The notes: generated from the letters alone by a model not told the origin. A stretch of 64,000 nt of DNA from Oceanicola sp. 502str15 (GCF_024105635.1 NZ_WYDQ01000001.1:3162501-3226500), one strand, 5' to 3'. Counted from the first letter of the stretch, positions 43,578 to 54,219 are shown. A program made the numbers and translations.

Positions 43578-46500
43578 CCGCGCCCAACGAAGCATCCGCC
43601 GCGCAGATCCAGGCCGCCCGGCCCGGGTTTTCAACCTGGCTCTCCGCCAACGCGGGCTCCGGCAAGACCCGCGTGCTCACCGACCGGGTCGCTCGGCTGT
43701 TGCTCCGCGATGTTCCGCCGCAAAACATCCTCTGCCTCACCTTCACCAAGGCCGCGGCAGCCGAAATGCAAAACCGGCTCTTCGCCCGGCTCGGCAGCTG
43801 GTCGATGCTAGACGACCACGCGCTGGGCGAGGCCCTCATCTCCGTGGGCGAAGACACGCCCGGTGCCGAACGTCTCGCCAAGGCCCGCCGCCTCTTCGCC
43901 CGCGCGATCGAAACGCCGGGCGGCCTCAAGATCCAGACGATCCACTCCTTCTGCTCCGCCATCCTGCGCCGTTTTCCGCTGGAGGCCGGGGTTCCGCCGG
44001 GCTTCACCGAGCTGGATGACACCTCTGCAAAGGCGCGCCTTCAGGAAGCGCTCGATCACGTGGCGCGGACCGCACCACAGGTGTTTGACACCTTCGCAGC
44101 CCTGTTCTCCGGACTTGAAATCGAGGGGTTCTGCAGGAAGCTCGCGGGTCAGCGAGAGGCCTTCACCGACCCCGCAGATTTCGAGACGATTTCCGCCCAA
44201 CTTGGCCTCCCTCCGGGTTTCTCCGAAGCGCGCTTGCTTGGCGACGTGTTCGTCGGCGGAGAAGACGACCTGCTCACAGCACTCATCCCCTTACTCCTCG
44301 CCGGAAGCTCCGCCGATGCCAAGGCCGGAGACGAGTTCTCGGAGCTCCCCGCCGATCGTATGTCTGCCTTGGCCGTGCTCGACAAGCGCCTTGTCGGTCA
44401 ATCCGGAAAGTCGGCCGGCGCCCCGAAGATCGGTAGCTTCCCGACAAAAGCAACCCGCGAGGCGATGCCCGCCGACCTTCTTGCCGACCTCGAAGCCCTG
44501 ATGGAGCGCGTCGCCGAGGCCCACGACAGGGCCAAGCAACTCCGGCTTGCCCAGCGCTCCCACGCGCTTCATGCCTTCGCGCAGGCGTTCCTCCCTGCCT
44601 ATGACGCCGCCAAGGCCCAGCGCGGAGAGCTCGATTTTGACGACCTGATCTTCAAGACCCGCGATCTTCTGAGCCGCGAAGGCGTCGCCGACTGGGTGCT
44701 CTTCCGGCTCGACGGCGGCATCGACCACATCCTCGTCGACGAAGCGCAAGATACCGGCCCCGCGCAATGGCAGGTGATCGACCTGATTTCCCGCGAAATC
44801 ACCTCCGGAAGCGGGCGACGAGAGGCCGGTGAACGCACGATTTTCGTGGTCGGCGACAAAAAGCAGTCGATCTATGGCTTTCAGGGTGCCGACCCTGACG
44901 GCTTCGAGCGCATGGCCGATACCTTCACCGACCGCCTGGGCCAATCGGGCGAAGCGCCTCAACGGATGGAGCTCCAGTATTCCTTCCGCTCCGCCGCGCC
45001 CGTTCTGCGAGTGGTCGATGAGGCCTTCCCCAACGATCCCCGCGCCATGGGCGGCGCCCTCACCCATATCGCGTTCCACGAAGACATGCCGGGGCGGGTC
45101 GATCTCTGGCCGTTCATCCCTAAACCCGAGAAGACCGAGGACGATACCCCCTGGTTCAACCCGGTCGACATGGTCAGCGAGGACGATCCGCAGGTGCAGC
45201 TTGCCGAGAGGATCGCGCAGGAAATCCTGCGAATGAAGGCGGAAGAGAGACTGTTCGAGGCCGTCGACGGCTCCTACCAAACCCGCCGGATCATTGATGG
45301 CGACATCCTCATCCTGGTCCAGCGCCGCAAACTGATCTTTCACGAGGTGATCCGAGCCTGCAAGGCCGCCGGGCTCCATGTGGCCGGTGCCGACCGGGTG
45401 CGGCTGACCGACGCCATGGCAGTAAAAGACCTGCTCGCCCTGCTCGCCTTTCTCGACATGCCGGATGACGACCTGTCGCTCGCCGCCGCCCTGCGCTCGC
45501 CCCTGTTTGATTGGAGCGAAGACGCCCTCTACCGCCTCGCCCAACCCCGCCTCGGCACCCTGTGGCAAGCCCTCCGCGATCACGGCCCTGAAGGTGACAC
45601 CACCCGCGCAATCCTCACCGACCTCCGCAACAGCGCGGGCTTTCTCCGGCCCTACGAACTGCTCGAACGCATTCTGACCCACCACCAAGGCCGCCCCCGG
45701 CTCCTTGCGCGGCTCGGGGAAGAATCCGAGGAGTCGATCGACCTGCTGCTGTCTACAGCACTTTCCTATGAGCAGGCCGAAACCCCCAGCCTCTCCGGTT
45801 TCCTGTCCTGGATGGAATCCAGCGAGATCGACATCAAGCGGGGCCAGGAAAGTGGCGGGCGGGCCATTCGGGTAATGACCGTCCACGGTGCAAAAGGTCT
45901 CGAAGCGCCCATTGTCATCCTCGCGGAAAGTGGCGACCGGCAGCCCCCGCGCGAAGATGGCGCCGTGCTGCTCGACGGGTTTCCACCCCTCTGGAAACCC
46001 TCCAAGCCAGACACGCCGGCCGATATCCTGCCCCTCTTCGACGCGCTGAAGGAGAAGCAGGAAGAAGAGCGCCTGCGCCTCCAATACGTCGCCATGACCC
46101 GTGCCGAGCAATGGCTGATCGTCTGCGGGGCGGGCGCGGCGAAGGAAGACAAGGAAAACTGGTATCGCCGCACCGAGGGCGCCCTCGAGCGGGTCGGCGC
46201 GGTCCACCACCTGTTTCCCTTCGGCTCCGGCCAGCGGTACGAAAATGCGCGCCCGGCGGAACAGGAAACAGTGCCGGTGAGGCCAGTTTCAGACGAAACA
46301 GTGACGCTTCCAGCCGTCGCCCTGACCCCGGCCGCCGTGCCCGCCCGGCCCGCGCAAATCCTCTCTCCCTCCTCGCTCCCGGGCCCCAAGACCCTCCCCA
46401 CAGAGGGCGAGGGCAACCCCGACGCCATGGCCCGCGGCACCACGCTTCACCTGCTTCTCGAATTCCTCCCCGGCCTGCCGCCCTCAGCGCGAGAGGCCCA

Positions 46501-46927
46501 CGCCGCCGCACTGGTGCAGGCCCATGATCCACTCACCGACCCAGAAACCGTGGCAGAGGCCCTCGCGGTCCTATCCGAGCCGGCGCTCGCATCCCTCTTC
46601 TCCGGCAGTGCCCTGGTTGAAGTGCCCATCAGCGCCCACCTGCCGGAACTCGGCGGCCAACCCATGCAGGGCGTCATCGACCGGCTGATCGTGACCGAAA
46701 CCACCGTCACCGCGATCGACTACAAATCCAACGTGATCGTTCCCGACGACCTGGCCAGCATCCCCTCCGGCCTGCTCGCCCAGATGGGGGCCTATGCCTC
46801 TGCGCTGGTACAGATCTACCCCGCCCACAAGGTCCAGACAGCCCTGCTCTGGACCCGCATTCCCCGGCTGGATATTCTCCCACACGACCTTGTGACGAAT
46901 GCACTAAAAGCCACAGCATCTGCTTGA
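43574..46927 (+). CDS. addA: Helicase-nuclease AddA
   Basis: 1117 residues, complete UvrD-type helicase and nuclease. Walker A ANAGSGKTRVLTDRVARLLL, motif Ia CLTFTKAAAAEM, Walker B region HILVDEAQDTGPAQWQ, motif III VVGDKKQSIYGFQGADP, motif V/VI MTVHGAKGLEAPIV and QYVAMTRAEQWL, and a nuclease AIDYKSN near residue ~1050. Overlaps addB by 4 bp, as expected for a stoichiometric complex. Confidence 0.97.
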   Translation: MTAPNEASAAQIQAARPGFSTWLSANAGSGKTRVLTDRVARLLLRDVPPQNILCLTFTKAAAAEMQNRLFARLGSWSMLDDHALGEALISVGEDTPGAERLAKARRLFARAIETPGGLKIQTIHSFCSAILRRFPLEAGVPPGFTELDDTSAKARLQEALDHVARTAPQVFDTFAALFSGLEIEGFCRKLAGQREAFTDPADFETISAQLGLPPGFSEARLLGDVFVGGEDDLLTALIPLLLAGSSADAKAGDEFSELPADRMSALAVLDKRLVGQSGKSAGAPKIGSFPTKATREAMPADLLADLEALMERVAEAHDRAKQLRLAQRSHALHAFAQAFLPAYDAAKAQRGELDFDDLIFKTRDLLSREGVADWVLFRLDGGIDHILVDEAQDTGPAQWQVIDLISREITSGSGRREAGERTIFVVGDKKQSIYGFQGADPDGFERMADTFTDRLGQSGEAPQRMELQYSFRSAAPVLRVVDEAFPNDPRAMGGALTHIAFHEDMPGRVDLWPFIPKPEKTEDDTPWFNPVDMVSEDDPQVQLAERIAQEILRMKAEERLFEAVDGSYQTRRIIDGDILILVQRRKLIFHEVIRACKAAGLHVAGADRVRLTDAMAVKDLLALLAFLDMPDDDLSLAAALRSPLFDWSEDALYRLAQPRLGTLWQALRDHGPEGDTTRAILTDLRNSAGFLRPYELLERILTHHQGRPRLLARLGEESEESIDLLLSTALSYEQAETPSLSGFLSWMESSEIDIKRGQESGGRAIRVMTVHGAKGLEAPIVILAESGDRQPPREDGAVLLDGFPPLWKPSKPDTPADILPLFDALKEKQEEERLRLQYVAMTRAEQWLIVCGAGAAKEDKENWYRRTEGALERVGAVHHLFPFGSGQRYENARPAEQETVPVRPVSDETVTLPAVALTPAAVPARPAQILSPSSLPGPKTLPTEGEGNPDAMARGTTLHLLLEFLPGLPPSAREAHAAALVQAHDPLTDPETVAEALAVLSEPALASLFSGSALVEVPISAHLPELGGQPMQGVIDRLIVTETTVTAIDYKSNVIVPDDLASIPSGLLAQMGAYASALVQIYPAHKVQTALLWTRIPRLDILPHDLVTNALKATASA

Positions 46928-46987
46928 CCTGCCCACTCCCCAACCCTACCTTCCCCACCCGAACCGCAAAACATCAGGAGAGCCGAA

Positions 46988-47308
46988 ATGGCGACCGTTG
47001 CCGTGACCGACGACACCTTCAATGCCGAGGTGAAGGAATCCGATCTGCCCGTCGTGGTGGATTTCTGGGCCGAGTGGTGCGGCCCCTGCAAGCAGATCGG
47101 CCCGGCGCTGGAAGAGCTCAGCGCAGAGCTCGACGGCAAGGTGAAGATCGTCAAGGTCAACGTTGACGAAAACCCCAATGCTCCCGCCCAGATGGGTGTG
47201 CGCGGCATCCCGGCGCTGTTCCTCTTCAAGGACGGCCAGGTGGTTTCCAACAAGACCGGCGCAGCCCCCAAGGCATCGCTGCAAAGCTGGATCGAAGAGT
47301 CGATCTGA
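46988..47308 (+). CDS. trxA: Thioredoxin 1
   Basis: 106 residues with the CGPC redox site ([13 protein letters not shown]) and the cis-proline stretch GIPALFLF. It is the general cytoplasmic disulphide reductant. It follows addA by 60 bp, an arrangement common in alphaproteobacteria, and has an intrinsic terminator after it. Confidence 0.97.
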   Translation: MATVAVTDDTFNAEVKESDLPVVVDFWAEWCGPCKQIGPALEELSAELDGKVKIVKVNVDENPNAPAQMGVRGIPALFLFKDGQVVSNKTGAAPKASLQSWIEESI

Positions 47309-47330
47309 GGCCTGCTTCACGCGGCGAAAC

Positions 47331-47354
47331 GGGGCGCTTCGGCGCCCCTTTTTC
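47331..47354 (+). terminator. Intrinsic terminator after trxA
   Basis: GGGGCGC (47331-47337), TTCG tetraloop, GCGCCCC (47342-47348), then TTTTTC. Textbook rho-independent terminator, so trxA and hslV should be separate transcripts. Confidence 0.92.
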
Positions 47355-47407
47355 TTGCGGCCAGCGCAGGGGATAGCCATATAACGCCCGAACCAACGGA
47401 GAACGGC

Positions 47408-47965
47408 ATGAGCGAAAGCGAATTTCCCGGCTGGCATGGCACCACCATCATCGGTGTGCGCAAGGGCGACGAGGTCGTGGTGGCCGGCGATGGCCAGGTG
47501 AGCCTCGGCCAGACCGTCATCAAGGGCACTGCCCGCAAGGTGCGGCGCATCTCTCCCGGCGGGCACGAGGTGGTCTGCGGCTTTGCAGGCTCCACCGCCG
47601 ATGCTTTCACCCTGCTCGAGCGGCTTGAAAAGAAGCTCGAAGCCACCCCCGGCCAGCTTGCCCGCGCAAGCGTGGAGCTGGCAAAGGACTGGCGGACCGA
47701 CAAGTACCTGCAGAAGCTGGAGGCCATGCTCATCGTCACCGATGGCAAGGAATTGCTGGTAATTACCGGCGCAGGCGACGTGCTGGAGCCCGAGCACAAC
47801 ATTGCCGCCATCGGATCGGGCGGCAACTACGCGCTCGCCGCCGCACGCGGCCTCATCGACCAGGACCTCGACGCCGAGGCCATCGCGCGGCGCGCCATGG
47901 AAATCGCCGCCGACATCTGCGTCTACACCAACGGCAACCTGACCGTGGAAAAGATCGCCGGATGA
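47408..47965 (+). CDS. hslV: ATP-dependent protease subunit HslV (ClpQ)
   Basis: 185 residues. A short propeptide precedes the catalytic Thr ([21 protein letters not shown]), with the Ntn-hydrolase core VWNRTARKVRR-like region here reading [10 protein letters not shown], and [23 protein letters not shown]. Forms a dodecamer regulated by HslU. Separated from hslU by a membrane-protein gene, which overlaps it by 4 bp. Confidence 0.96.
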   Translation: MSESEFPGWHGTTIIGVRKGDEVVVAGDGQVSLGQTVIKGTARKVRRISPGGHEVVCGFAGSTADAFTLLERLEKKLEATPGQLARASVELAKDWRTDKYLQKLEAMLIVTDGKELLVITGAGDVLEPEHNIAAIGSGGNYALAAARGLIDQDLDAEAIARRAMEIAADICVYTNGNLTVEKIAG

Positions 47966-49035
47966 CAATCACTCGCGATGATATTCGCGCCGCCGTCGGG
48001 GCAGGCAAGATCAGCGAAGCGCAGGCCACCGCCATCGTTTCGCTCTCCGATGCCCGCCGTGGCGCCCGCGAAAATCTCGATGGCCTCGATGAACCTTTCG
48101 AGCTGTTCAAGGGCTTCAACGAGATCTTCATCGTCGTCGGCCTCTGGATTCTCTACGCAGGCTGGAGCGGCCTCACCGGCTTTTCCTCCTTCATGACGAG
48201 CAATCCCGAGGGTCCGCTGTTCATCTTTGCCCTCATCGGCATGGGAACGAGCTGTGCGCTCGCGGCCTACTTCACGGTGCGGCGCCGCATGATCGCCCCG
48301 TCTATAACCCTGGCAATCATGTTCGCGCTCTCGGCAATGCAGGCAGGCTTCGTCCTCGGCACCTTCATCACCGACGACCAGCAAGGCACCGTCCTCATCG
48401 CGTCCCTGTTCTGTGCCGCCACCCTTCTGGTCTATTGGCTGCTCTTCCGGGTGCCCTTCGCAATGTTCCTCATTGCACTCGCCACCTACGCCAGCGCTTT
48501 TGCCCTGACCTCGCTGGGTGGTGCAGAGCTGGGCAGCTATCAGGATGTCTTCCTGCTGTCCGCCAACGCGAGCTTTGCCTGGATCACCCTCGCCCTCGGC
48601 CTGATCGGCCTGACCGTGGCGCTACGGTTCGACATGTCGGACCCGCACCGCGTCACCCGCCGCGCCTCGCAGGGTTTCTGGCTTCACGTCATCGCCGCGC
48701 CCGCCATCGTCAACACCGTGGCCCTCACGCTCTTCCAGCAGGGCGGCGTGGGCGCCTACGCAATCCTCTTGGCGTTCCTCACCCTCATGGCGCTCTTTGC
48801 CATCGTGATCGACCGCCGCTCCTTCCTCATATCCGGCATCGGCTACGTCGTGGCGCTCGTCACGCTCGTCGCCGAAGACGGCACATGGGCCTTCATCCTG
48901 CTGCTCGGTGTTTTCCTCGTCGCCCTGGGCGCCTTCTGGGAAACCATCCGCGGCGGCATCATGGCCGGCCTCCCCGCCTTCCCCGGAAAAGACAGACTGC
49001 CGCCCTGGACGCGGCCGAGAGAGCTTCAAGCATGA
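47962..49035 (+). CDS. DUF2157-like integral membrane protein between hslV and hslU
   Basis: 357 residues, about 10 hydrophobic segments after an N-terminal helical ~45-residue stretch ([27 protein letters not shown]) that resembles the DUF2157 N-terminus. Overlaps hslV and hslU by ATGA on both sides, so it is translated in step with the protease genes. No function is known. Its insertion inside hslVU is unusual and is discussed in the findings. Confidence 0.78.
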   Translation: MTITRDDIRAAVGAGKISEAQATAIVSLSDARRGARENLDGLDEPFELFKGFNEIFIVVGLWILYAGWSGLTGFSSFMTSNPEGPLFIFALIGMGTSCALAAYFTVRRRMIAPSITLAIMFALSAMQAGFVLGTFITDDQQGTVLIASLFCAATLLVYWLLFRVPFAMFLIALATYASAFALTSLGGAELGSYQDVFLLSANASFAWITLALGLIGLTVALRFDMSDPHRVTRRASQGFWLHVIAAPAIVNTVALTLFQQGGVGAYAILLAFLTLMALFAIVIDRRSFLISGIGYVVALVTLVAEDGTWAFILLLGVFLVALGAFWETIRGGIMAGLPAFPGKDRLPPWTRPRELQA

Positions 49036-50342
49036 CAGACCTGACCCCCCGCGAGATCGTTTCCGAACTCGACCGTTTCATCATCGGCCAGAAAGACGCC
49101 AAGCGCGCCGTCTCGGTCGCCCTGCGCAACCGCTGGCGCCGCAAGCAGCTCACCGACGATCTGCGCGACGAAGTCTATCCCAAGAACATCCTCATGATCG
49201 GGCCCACCGGCGTCGGCAAAACCGAAATCTCCCGCCGCCTCGCCAAGCTGGCCCGCGCGCCCTTCATCAAGGTCGAAGCCACCAAGTTCACCGAGGTCGG
49301 CTACGTCGGCCGCGATGTCGAGCAGATCATCCGCGATTTGGTAGATTCTGCCATCGCCCAGACCCGCGATATGATGCGCGAAGACGTTACCGCAAAGGCC
49401 CGCGAAGCTGCCGAAGAGCGCGTGCTGCGCGCCATTGCCGGCGAGGATGCCCGGGGCAAGACCCTGGAGATGTTTCGCGACAAGCTCCGTCGCGGCGAAC
49501 TCGACAACACCGAGATCGAGCTTGATATCGCAGAGCCCGCCCCCTCCATGCCGATGTTCGAAATCCCCGGCCAGCCCGGCGGCGGGCTCCAGGGCATGGG
49601 CAACCTTCAGGATCTTTTCGGCAAGGCCTTCGGGGGCCGCTCCACCCGGCGCAAGCTGACCGTGTCCGAAAGCTACGATGTGCTGATCGGAGAAGAAGCC
49701 GACAAGCTGCTCGATGACGAGGTCGTCAAGGCGGCGGCGCTGGAAGCTGTGCAGGAAAACGGCATCGTCTTCATCGATGAGATCGACAAGGTCTGCGCCC
49801 GTGCCGAAACCCGCGGCGGCGACGTATCCCGCGAAGGCGTGCAGCGCGATCTGCTGCCGCTGATCGAGGGCACGACCGTCTCCACCAAGCATGGCCCGGT
49901 CAAGACCGACCATATCCTCTTCATCGCCTCCGGCGCCTTCCACATCGCCAAGCCCTCCGACCTGCTGCCCGAGCTTCAGGGCCGCCTGCCGATCCGGGTC
50001 GAACTCCGCGCCCTCACCGAAGAGGACTTCATCCGCATCCTCACCGAAACCGACAACGCCCTGACCCGTCAGTACACCGCCCTGATGAAGACCGAAGGCG
50101 TCGATGTGAGCTTTACGGATGACGGCATCGCCGCACTTGCCCGTATCGCCGCCGAGGTAAATCAGAGCGTCGAGAACATCGGCGCGCGCCGCCTCTACAC
50201 CGTGATCGAGCGGGTCTTCGAGGAGCTGTCCTTCGTGGCCCCCGACAAGGCCGGCGAATCCGTCGAGATCAACGCCGACTACGTCGAAGAGAACCTCGGT
50301 GAGCTGTCCCGCTCCACAGATCTGTCGCGCTACGTCCTATAG
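49032..50342 (+). CDS. hslU: ATP-dependent protease ATPase subunit HslU (ClpY)
   Basis: 436 residues from ATG 49032. AAA+ features: N-terminal [21 protein letters not shown], Walker [32 protein letters not shown] pore loop, Walker [13 protein letters not shown], and the C-terminal sensor-2 region [18 protein letters not shown]. It unfolds substrates for HslV. In-frame sequence upstream of 49032 belongs to the overlapping membrane-protein region and is excluded. Confidence 0.97.
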   Translation: MTDLTPREIVSELDRFIIGQKDAKRAVSVALRNRWRRKQLTDDLRDEVYPKNILMIGPTGVGKTEISRRLAKLARAPFIKVEATKFTEVGYVGRDVEQIIRDLVDSAIAQTRDMMREDVTAKAREAAEERVLRAIAGEDARGKTLEMFRDKLRRGELDNTEIELDIAEPAPSMPMFEIPGQPGGGLQGMGNLQDLFGKAFGGRSTRRKLTVSESYDVLIGEEADKLLDDEVVKAAALEAVQENGIVFIDEIDKVCARAETRGGDVSREGVQRDLLPLIEGTTVSTKHGPVKTDHILFIASGAFHIAKPSDLLPELQGRLPIRVELRALTEEDFIRILTETDNALTRQYTALMKTEGVDVSFTDDGIAALARIAAEVNQSVENIGARRLYTVIERVFEELSFVAPDKAGESVEINADYVEENLGELSRSTDLSRYVL

Positions 50343-50381
50343 CAATGGAACCTTCCCCAACCGCGGGCTAACTTACCTGCC

Positions 50382-51494
50382 ATGAAGGGGATTCTGCGTC
50401 TTTCACTGCTGATTCTTGCGCTCGCGGCCTGCGCGCCGCGCGCCAATCTGGTGCTTGTGCCCTCGGCCGTCGGTATCGGCACGCCCTACACCATCTTCGT
50501 CGGCAGCACCCGGGCACGCGACCCGAACTCCAAGCAGCTCCGTTACACCGAGCGCGCTCCGTTGGGCTATCTCTCCTACAACGTCTCGGTGCCACCCCTG
50601 CACAAGCCGGGCGAGGTGCGCACGGCGCGTCGCAAGGGCCCCGATGTGCAGCGTGACTTCGTCGCCACCAAATCCTCCGTATTCCCTTCGCCCCAAGGCT
50701 TTCGCTCCGGCCTCCAGTCGGCCTTCAAGGCACACCCCAAGGCGCGGCGCGGCGTGGTGATCTACGTGCACGGCTACAACAACACCATGGCCGACTCCGT
50801 CTTTCGGGTGACCCAGCTCACCCACGATCTCAAGATCGACGATGTGCCGATCAGCTACACTTGGCCCTCCGCAGAAAACCCGCTCGCCTACGCCTACGAC
50901 CGCGACTCTGCCCTCTTCGCCCGCGACGGCTTCGAGAATTTTTTGCTGGAAGTGTCCCGCTCCGGCACCCGCTCCATCACCATCGTCGGCCATTCCATGG
51001 GGTCTCTCGTGGTGATGGAAACCTTGCGCCAAATGGCCATTCGCGGCGATCGCGAGGTGCTGCCCAAGCTGAACGGCGTGGTGCTCATGTCGCCCGACCT
51101 CGATGTCGATCTCTTCCGCTCTCAGGCCAAACGCATCGGAAACCTGCCGCAGCCGTTCCTCATCTTCGTCTCCAGCCGCGACAAGGCCCTCCGCCTCTCG
51201 GCCCGCCTCACCGGCCTGCCCGCCCGGCTCGGCAACATCTCCGACGTCGAGGAGGTGGCCGATCTCGATGTCACCCTCATCGACGTATCCAGCTTCGATG
51301 CCGGCGCGCTCGACCACTTCACCGCCGCCGAAAACCCCGCCCTGCTGAAGATCCTCGGGCGCGTCACCGAGGTCGATTCCGCCTTTGGCAGGGACAATGC
51401 CGGGCGCACAGGCCTGGTGCCCGGAACGATCCTGACGGTGCAGAGCGCAACCTCTATCATCCTCTCTCCCGTCACCGCACTCGCCGGGAACTGA
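50382..51494 (+). CDS. Alpha/beta hydrolase lipoprotein (DUF900 type)
   Basis: 370 residues. Lipoprotein signal with lipobox LALAACAP (Cys17). Hydrolase nucleophile GHSMGS (~209-214) and oxyanion-side IYVHGYNNT (~127). DUF900 proteins are bacterial hydrolases of unknown substrate, commonly envelope-anchored. It follows hslU by 39 bp and precedes an MFS gene by 38 bp. Confidence 0.83.
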   Translation: MKGILRLSLLILALAACAPRANLVLVPSAVGIGTPYTIFVGSTRARDPNSKQLRYTERAPLGYLSYNVSVPPLHKPGEVRTARRKGPDVQRDFVATKSSVFPSPQGFRSGLQSAFKAHPKARRGVVIYVHGYNNTMADSVFRVTQLTHDLKIDDVPISYTWPSAENPLAYAYDRDSALFARDGFENFLLEVSRSGTRSITIVGHSMGSLVVMETLRQMAIRGDREVLPKLNGVVLMSPDLDVDLFRSQAKRIGNLPQPFLIFVSSRDKALRLSARLTGLPARLGNISDVEEVADLDVTLIDVSSFDAGALDHFTAAENPALLKILGRVTEVDSAFGRDNAGRTGLVPGTILTVQSATSIILSPVTALAGN

Positions 51495-51532
51495 GGGCTT
51501 TTCATCTCCGCGTGACGGCGCAATAAAGCGGC

Positions 51533-52756
51533 ATGGGTCTCATCGGCTTCCTGCGCGGAAACGCGCCATTCCTCCTTGCCGGAGTGCTCCTCTCCTTCAC
51601 CTCGTCCTACGGGCAAACCTTCTTCATCTCGATCTTCGCGGGCGAGATCATGGAAACCTTCAGCCTGACCGACGGGCAGTGGGGCCTGATCTACACGATC
51701 GGCACCACAATCTCGGCTGTCACCATGGTCTGGGCCGGGGCGCTGACCGACAAGTTTCGCGTCCGGGCGCTGGCCAATGTCGTAGGGCCCGGGCTGGCGC
51801 TCGCCTGTCTCGCCATGGCTGCTGTTTCCGGGCCGGTGGTGCTGATCTTCGTCATCTTCGCGCTCAGGCTCTTCGGTCAGGGACTGTTCTCGCATCTTTC
51901 CATCGTCGCCATGGCCCGCTGGTTTGTCGGGCGGCGCGGCACGGCGCTGTCGATCTCGTCCATGGGCTTTGCAGTGGGCCAGGCCCTGCTGCCGGTCGGC
52001 TTCGCCGCCGCCCTCGGCTTTGTCGGCTGGCGTTGGCTCTGGGTGGTTGCCGCCGGCATGGCGCTCGCGGTTCTGCCGCTGCTCGCCGTCCTGCTCCGCG
52101 CCGAACGCACCCCGCAATCCGTGGCCAATGCCACGCCCTCCGCCGGGATGGACAGCCACCACTGGACCCGCGCCGAAGTGCTCCGCCACCCGCTCTTCTG
52201 GTTCTCCATACCGCTCCTGCTCGGCCCACCGGCATGGGGTACGGCGCTCTTCTTCCAGCAGGTTCACTTTGCCGGCGAAAAGGGCTGGGAACTGGTCGAT
52301 TACGTGGCGCTGATGCCGGTGTTCACCGCGGTTTCCATCGCCTCCACCTTCGTTACCGGCGCCCTCATCGACCGCATCGGAACCGCGCGCCTGATGATGC
52401 TCTACATGCTGCCCTTCGCGCTGGGCTTCCTCGTGCTCTGGCAGGCCGAAAGCCTCATGCTCGCCGCCGTGGGCCTTGCGATCTTCGGGATCGGCACCGG
52501 CGCACAGGCCACCCTTCCCGGCTCCTACTGGGCCGAGTTCTTCGGCACGCGGCACATCGGCTCGATCAAGGCCATGGCGGGCGCGATCATGGTGTTCGGT
52601 TCGGCCATCGGCCCCGGCGTGTCGGGTTGGCTGATCGACGCGGGCCTCGACTTCGAAGACCAGTTGCCCTGGATCGCGGGCTATTTCTGTTTCGCCGCCG
52701 CAAGCATCACCATCGGCATCGCCGCCGCCCGCCAGCGTCTACCGCGCGCGGCGTAG
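51533..52756 (+). CDS. MFS transporter
   Basis: 407 residues, 12 predicted membrane helices. MFS loop 2-3 signature is visible as WAGALTDKFRVR, and the second half repeats it as GALIDRIGTARL. Substrate unknown. Its last 18 bases overlap the end of the convergent smr gene. Confidence 0.88.
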   Translation: MGLIGFLRGNAPFLLAGVLLSFTSSYGQTFFISIFAGEIMETFSLTDGQWGLIYTIGTTISAVTMVWAGALTDKFRVRALANVVGPGLALACLAMAAVSGPVVLIFVIFALRLFGQGLFSHLSIVAMARWFVGRRGTALSISSMGFAVGQALLPVGFAAALGFVGWRWLWVVAAGMALAVLPLLAVLLRAERTPQSVANATPSAGMDSHHWTRAEVLRHPLFWFSIPLLLGPPAWGTALFFQQVHFAGEKGWELVDYVALMPVFTAVSIASTFVTGALIDRIGTARLMMLYMLPFALGFLVLWQAESLMLAAVGLAIFGIGTGAQATLPGSYWAEFFGTRHIGSIKAMAGAIMVFGSAIGPGVSGWLIDAGLDFEDQLPWIAGYFCFAAASITIGIAAARQRLPRAA

Positions 52757-53314
52757 ATACACGTAAAACGCCCCGTCGCCGCCATGCCGAAGGCTCGCCG
52801 GGGTAACTTCAAGCACAAGCGCTGAAAGGGGCGGGCGGCTCAGCCAGTCCGGCACCTGCCGCCGCAACACACCGGGCCGCGATGGGATGGGCCCCTCATC
52901 GTCAGGCCGCGTGCGCCCCTTGCCGGTAATCACCAGCACCAGCCGCTTCCCGTCCGCCGATGCCCCATGCACAAACCGGACCAGCCGCGGGTGGGCCTCG
53001 GCAAGCGTCATGCCATGCAGGTCAATCCGCCCCTCCGGCTTCAGCTTGCCCCGTTTCATCCGGTTGAAGGCCTTGCGGTCCATCGTCGGCGTGTGGTTGG
53101 GCTTGGGGGTGGCGCTCGGCTTGGGTTGCGCGGTCTCTCCCACGCTGAAGGGACGTGGCACAAAGGCCGGCTTGGGCTCCGGCTCGTGAACCACCCGCTT
53201 TGGCATCGGGTCCGCCTTGGGCCGGCTCTTGGTGAGCGGCGTCGCCTTGGCCACAACCTTGCGCCACAGCGCCTCGTCTTCGGCCGAAAGGCGCTTGGGG
53301 GTTTTCCGGCTCAT
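52739..53314 (-). CDS. Smr-domain protein
   Basis: 191 residues. A long basic, proline-rich linker precedes the C-terminal Smr domain (~105-191) with the DLHGMTLAEAH and VITGKG motifs that define the MutS2-like small nuclease fold. Smr domains may cut branched DNA or act in ribosome rescue. Starts with a 4-bp overlap on the mltA stop and ends inside the MFS gene. Confidence 0.85.
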   Translation of the reverse strand: MSRKTPKRLSAEDEALWRKVVAKATPLTKSRPKADPMPKRVVHEPEPKPAFVPRPFSVGETAQPKPSATPKPNHTPTMDRKAFNRMKRGKLKPEGRIDLHGMTLAEAHPRLVRFVHGASADGKRLVLVITGKGRTRPDDEGPIPSRPGVLRRQVPDWLSRPPLSALVLEVTPASLRHGGDGAFYVYLRRAR

Positions 53315-54213
53315 CCGGCCACCCTCGGAACAAGGCGCAAGAACCGAACCGTCATGTGCAGCGACCCGGCCATCTCGCCCGCCGCCTCACCGGTTCCGCA
53401 ATACAGATCCGTGCGCCCCAAACCCTTGATCGCGCCGCCGGTATCCTGCGCCACACATAGCCGCGGCGGCACGTCGATACCCGCAGGATCAATGTAGACG
53501 AGGCTGCCGAGCGCTGTGCTGTCGGGGTCAACGGCAATGCTCCGCTGCGGCGTCAGCGGCACGCCCGAGGTGCCAATCGGCCCAAGCTCGGGCGGCAGGG
53601 CATCGAGCACCTTGAAGAACACGTAACTCGGGTTTTCCAGCAACGCCGCCTCCCCCGCCTCCGGGTTCGCGGCATACCAGGCCCGGAGCGCCTGCATCGA
53701 AATATCGTCAGGCGACAGTTCACCGCGCTCCAGCAGCAAACGCCCGAGCGACACATAGGGGTGCCCGTTCTTCCCGGCGTATCCCAGCCGCAGCTCCGAT
53801 CCATCCGCCAGCCGCACCCGACCGGAGCCCTGCACTTGCAACAGAAAGGCATCGAGCGGCGTGGTCAGCCAGGCCAATTCACGCCCGGCCAGCAGATTGC
53901 CCTCTTCGATCTCGCGCCGCGAGGCAAAGCCCTGCCCCTGCTCCCACCCTTCCGGAATGGCATGAACCGGCGCAACGAACGGCCCACCAGCCTCACGCGC
54001 ACCCAGGTAGACCGGTTCGAAATAGCCAGTCATGGTTGCAGAGTCCGATACAAGCTCGGCCTCGAAATGCTCTTCAAAGAAGAAACGCGCCCCACCCGCG
54101 GCAACATTTCGGGCCGGGTCATCCGGCGCGGCCGTTGCAAGGTAGGTCTGAAGTGTCGCCTCGTGGTCATCCTCCGCCCAGCCGGGCAGGTTCACCAAGG
54201 CAATCCGGGCCAA
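53311..54213 (-). CDS. mltA: Membrane-bound lytic murein transglycosylase A-like protein
   Basis: 300 residues from TTG 54213. MltA-specific barrel (FFFEEHFEAELV, TGYFEPVYLG, DAFLLQVQGSGRVRLADG, GYAGKNGHPYVSLGRLL) and the 3D domain with the catalytic Asp (VAQDTGGAIKGLGRTDLY). It cleaves peptidoglycan to 1,6-anhydromuropeptides. Oddly there is no signal peptide or lipobox; GTG 54195 is the other start and also lacks one. The upstream Tim44-like gene's stop is in the same frame nine bases before the TTG. Confidence 0.87.
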   Translation of the reverse strand: MARIALVNLPGWAEDDHEATLQTYLATAAPDDPARNVAAGGARFFFEEHFEAELVSDSATMTGYFEPVYLGAREAGGPFVAPVHAIPEGWEQGQGFASRREIEEGNLLAGRELAWLTTPLDAFLLQVQGSGRVRLADGSELRLGYAGKNGHPYVSLGRLLLERGELSPDDISMQALRAWYAANPEAGEAALLENPSYVFFKVLDALPPELGPIGTSGVPLTPQRSIAVDPDSTALGSLVYIDPAGIDVPPRLCVAQDTGGAIKGLGRTDLYCGTGEAAGEMAGSLHMTVRFLRLVPRVAG

Positions 54214-54219
54214 GGCGAC

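Noticed and set aside
44291..46210. A 639-codon open frame antisense to addA
   Set aside because: Shadow of a GC-rich gene. addA carries all helicase motifs in the plus-strand frame.
48435..49031. An in-frame upstream extension of hslU
   Set aside because: It lies over the membrane-protein gene in a different frame. The HslU start [19 protein letters not shown] is canonical.
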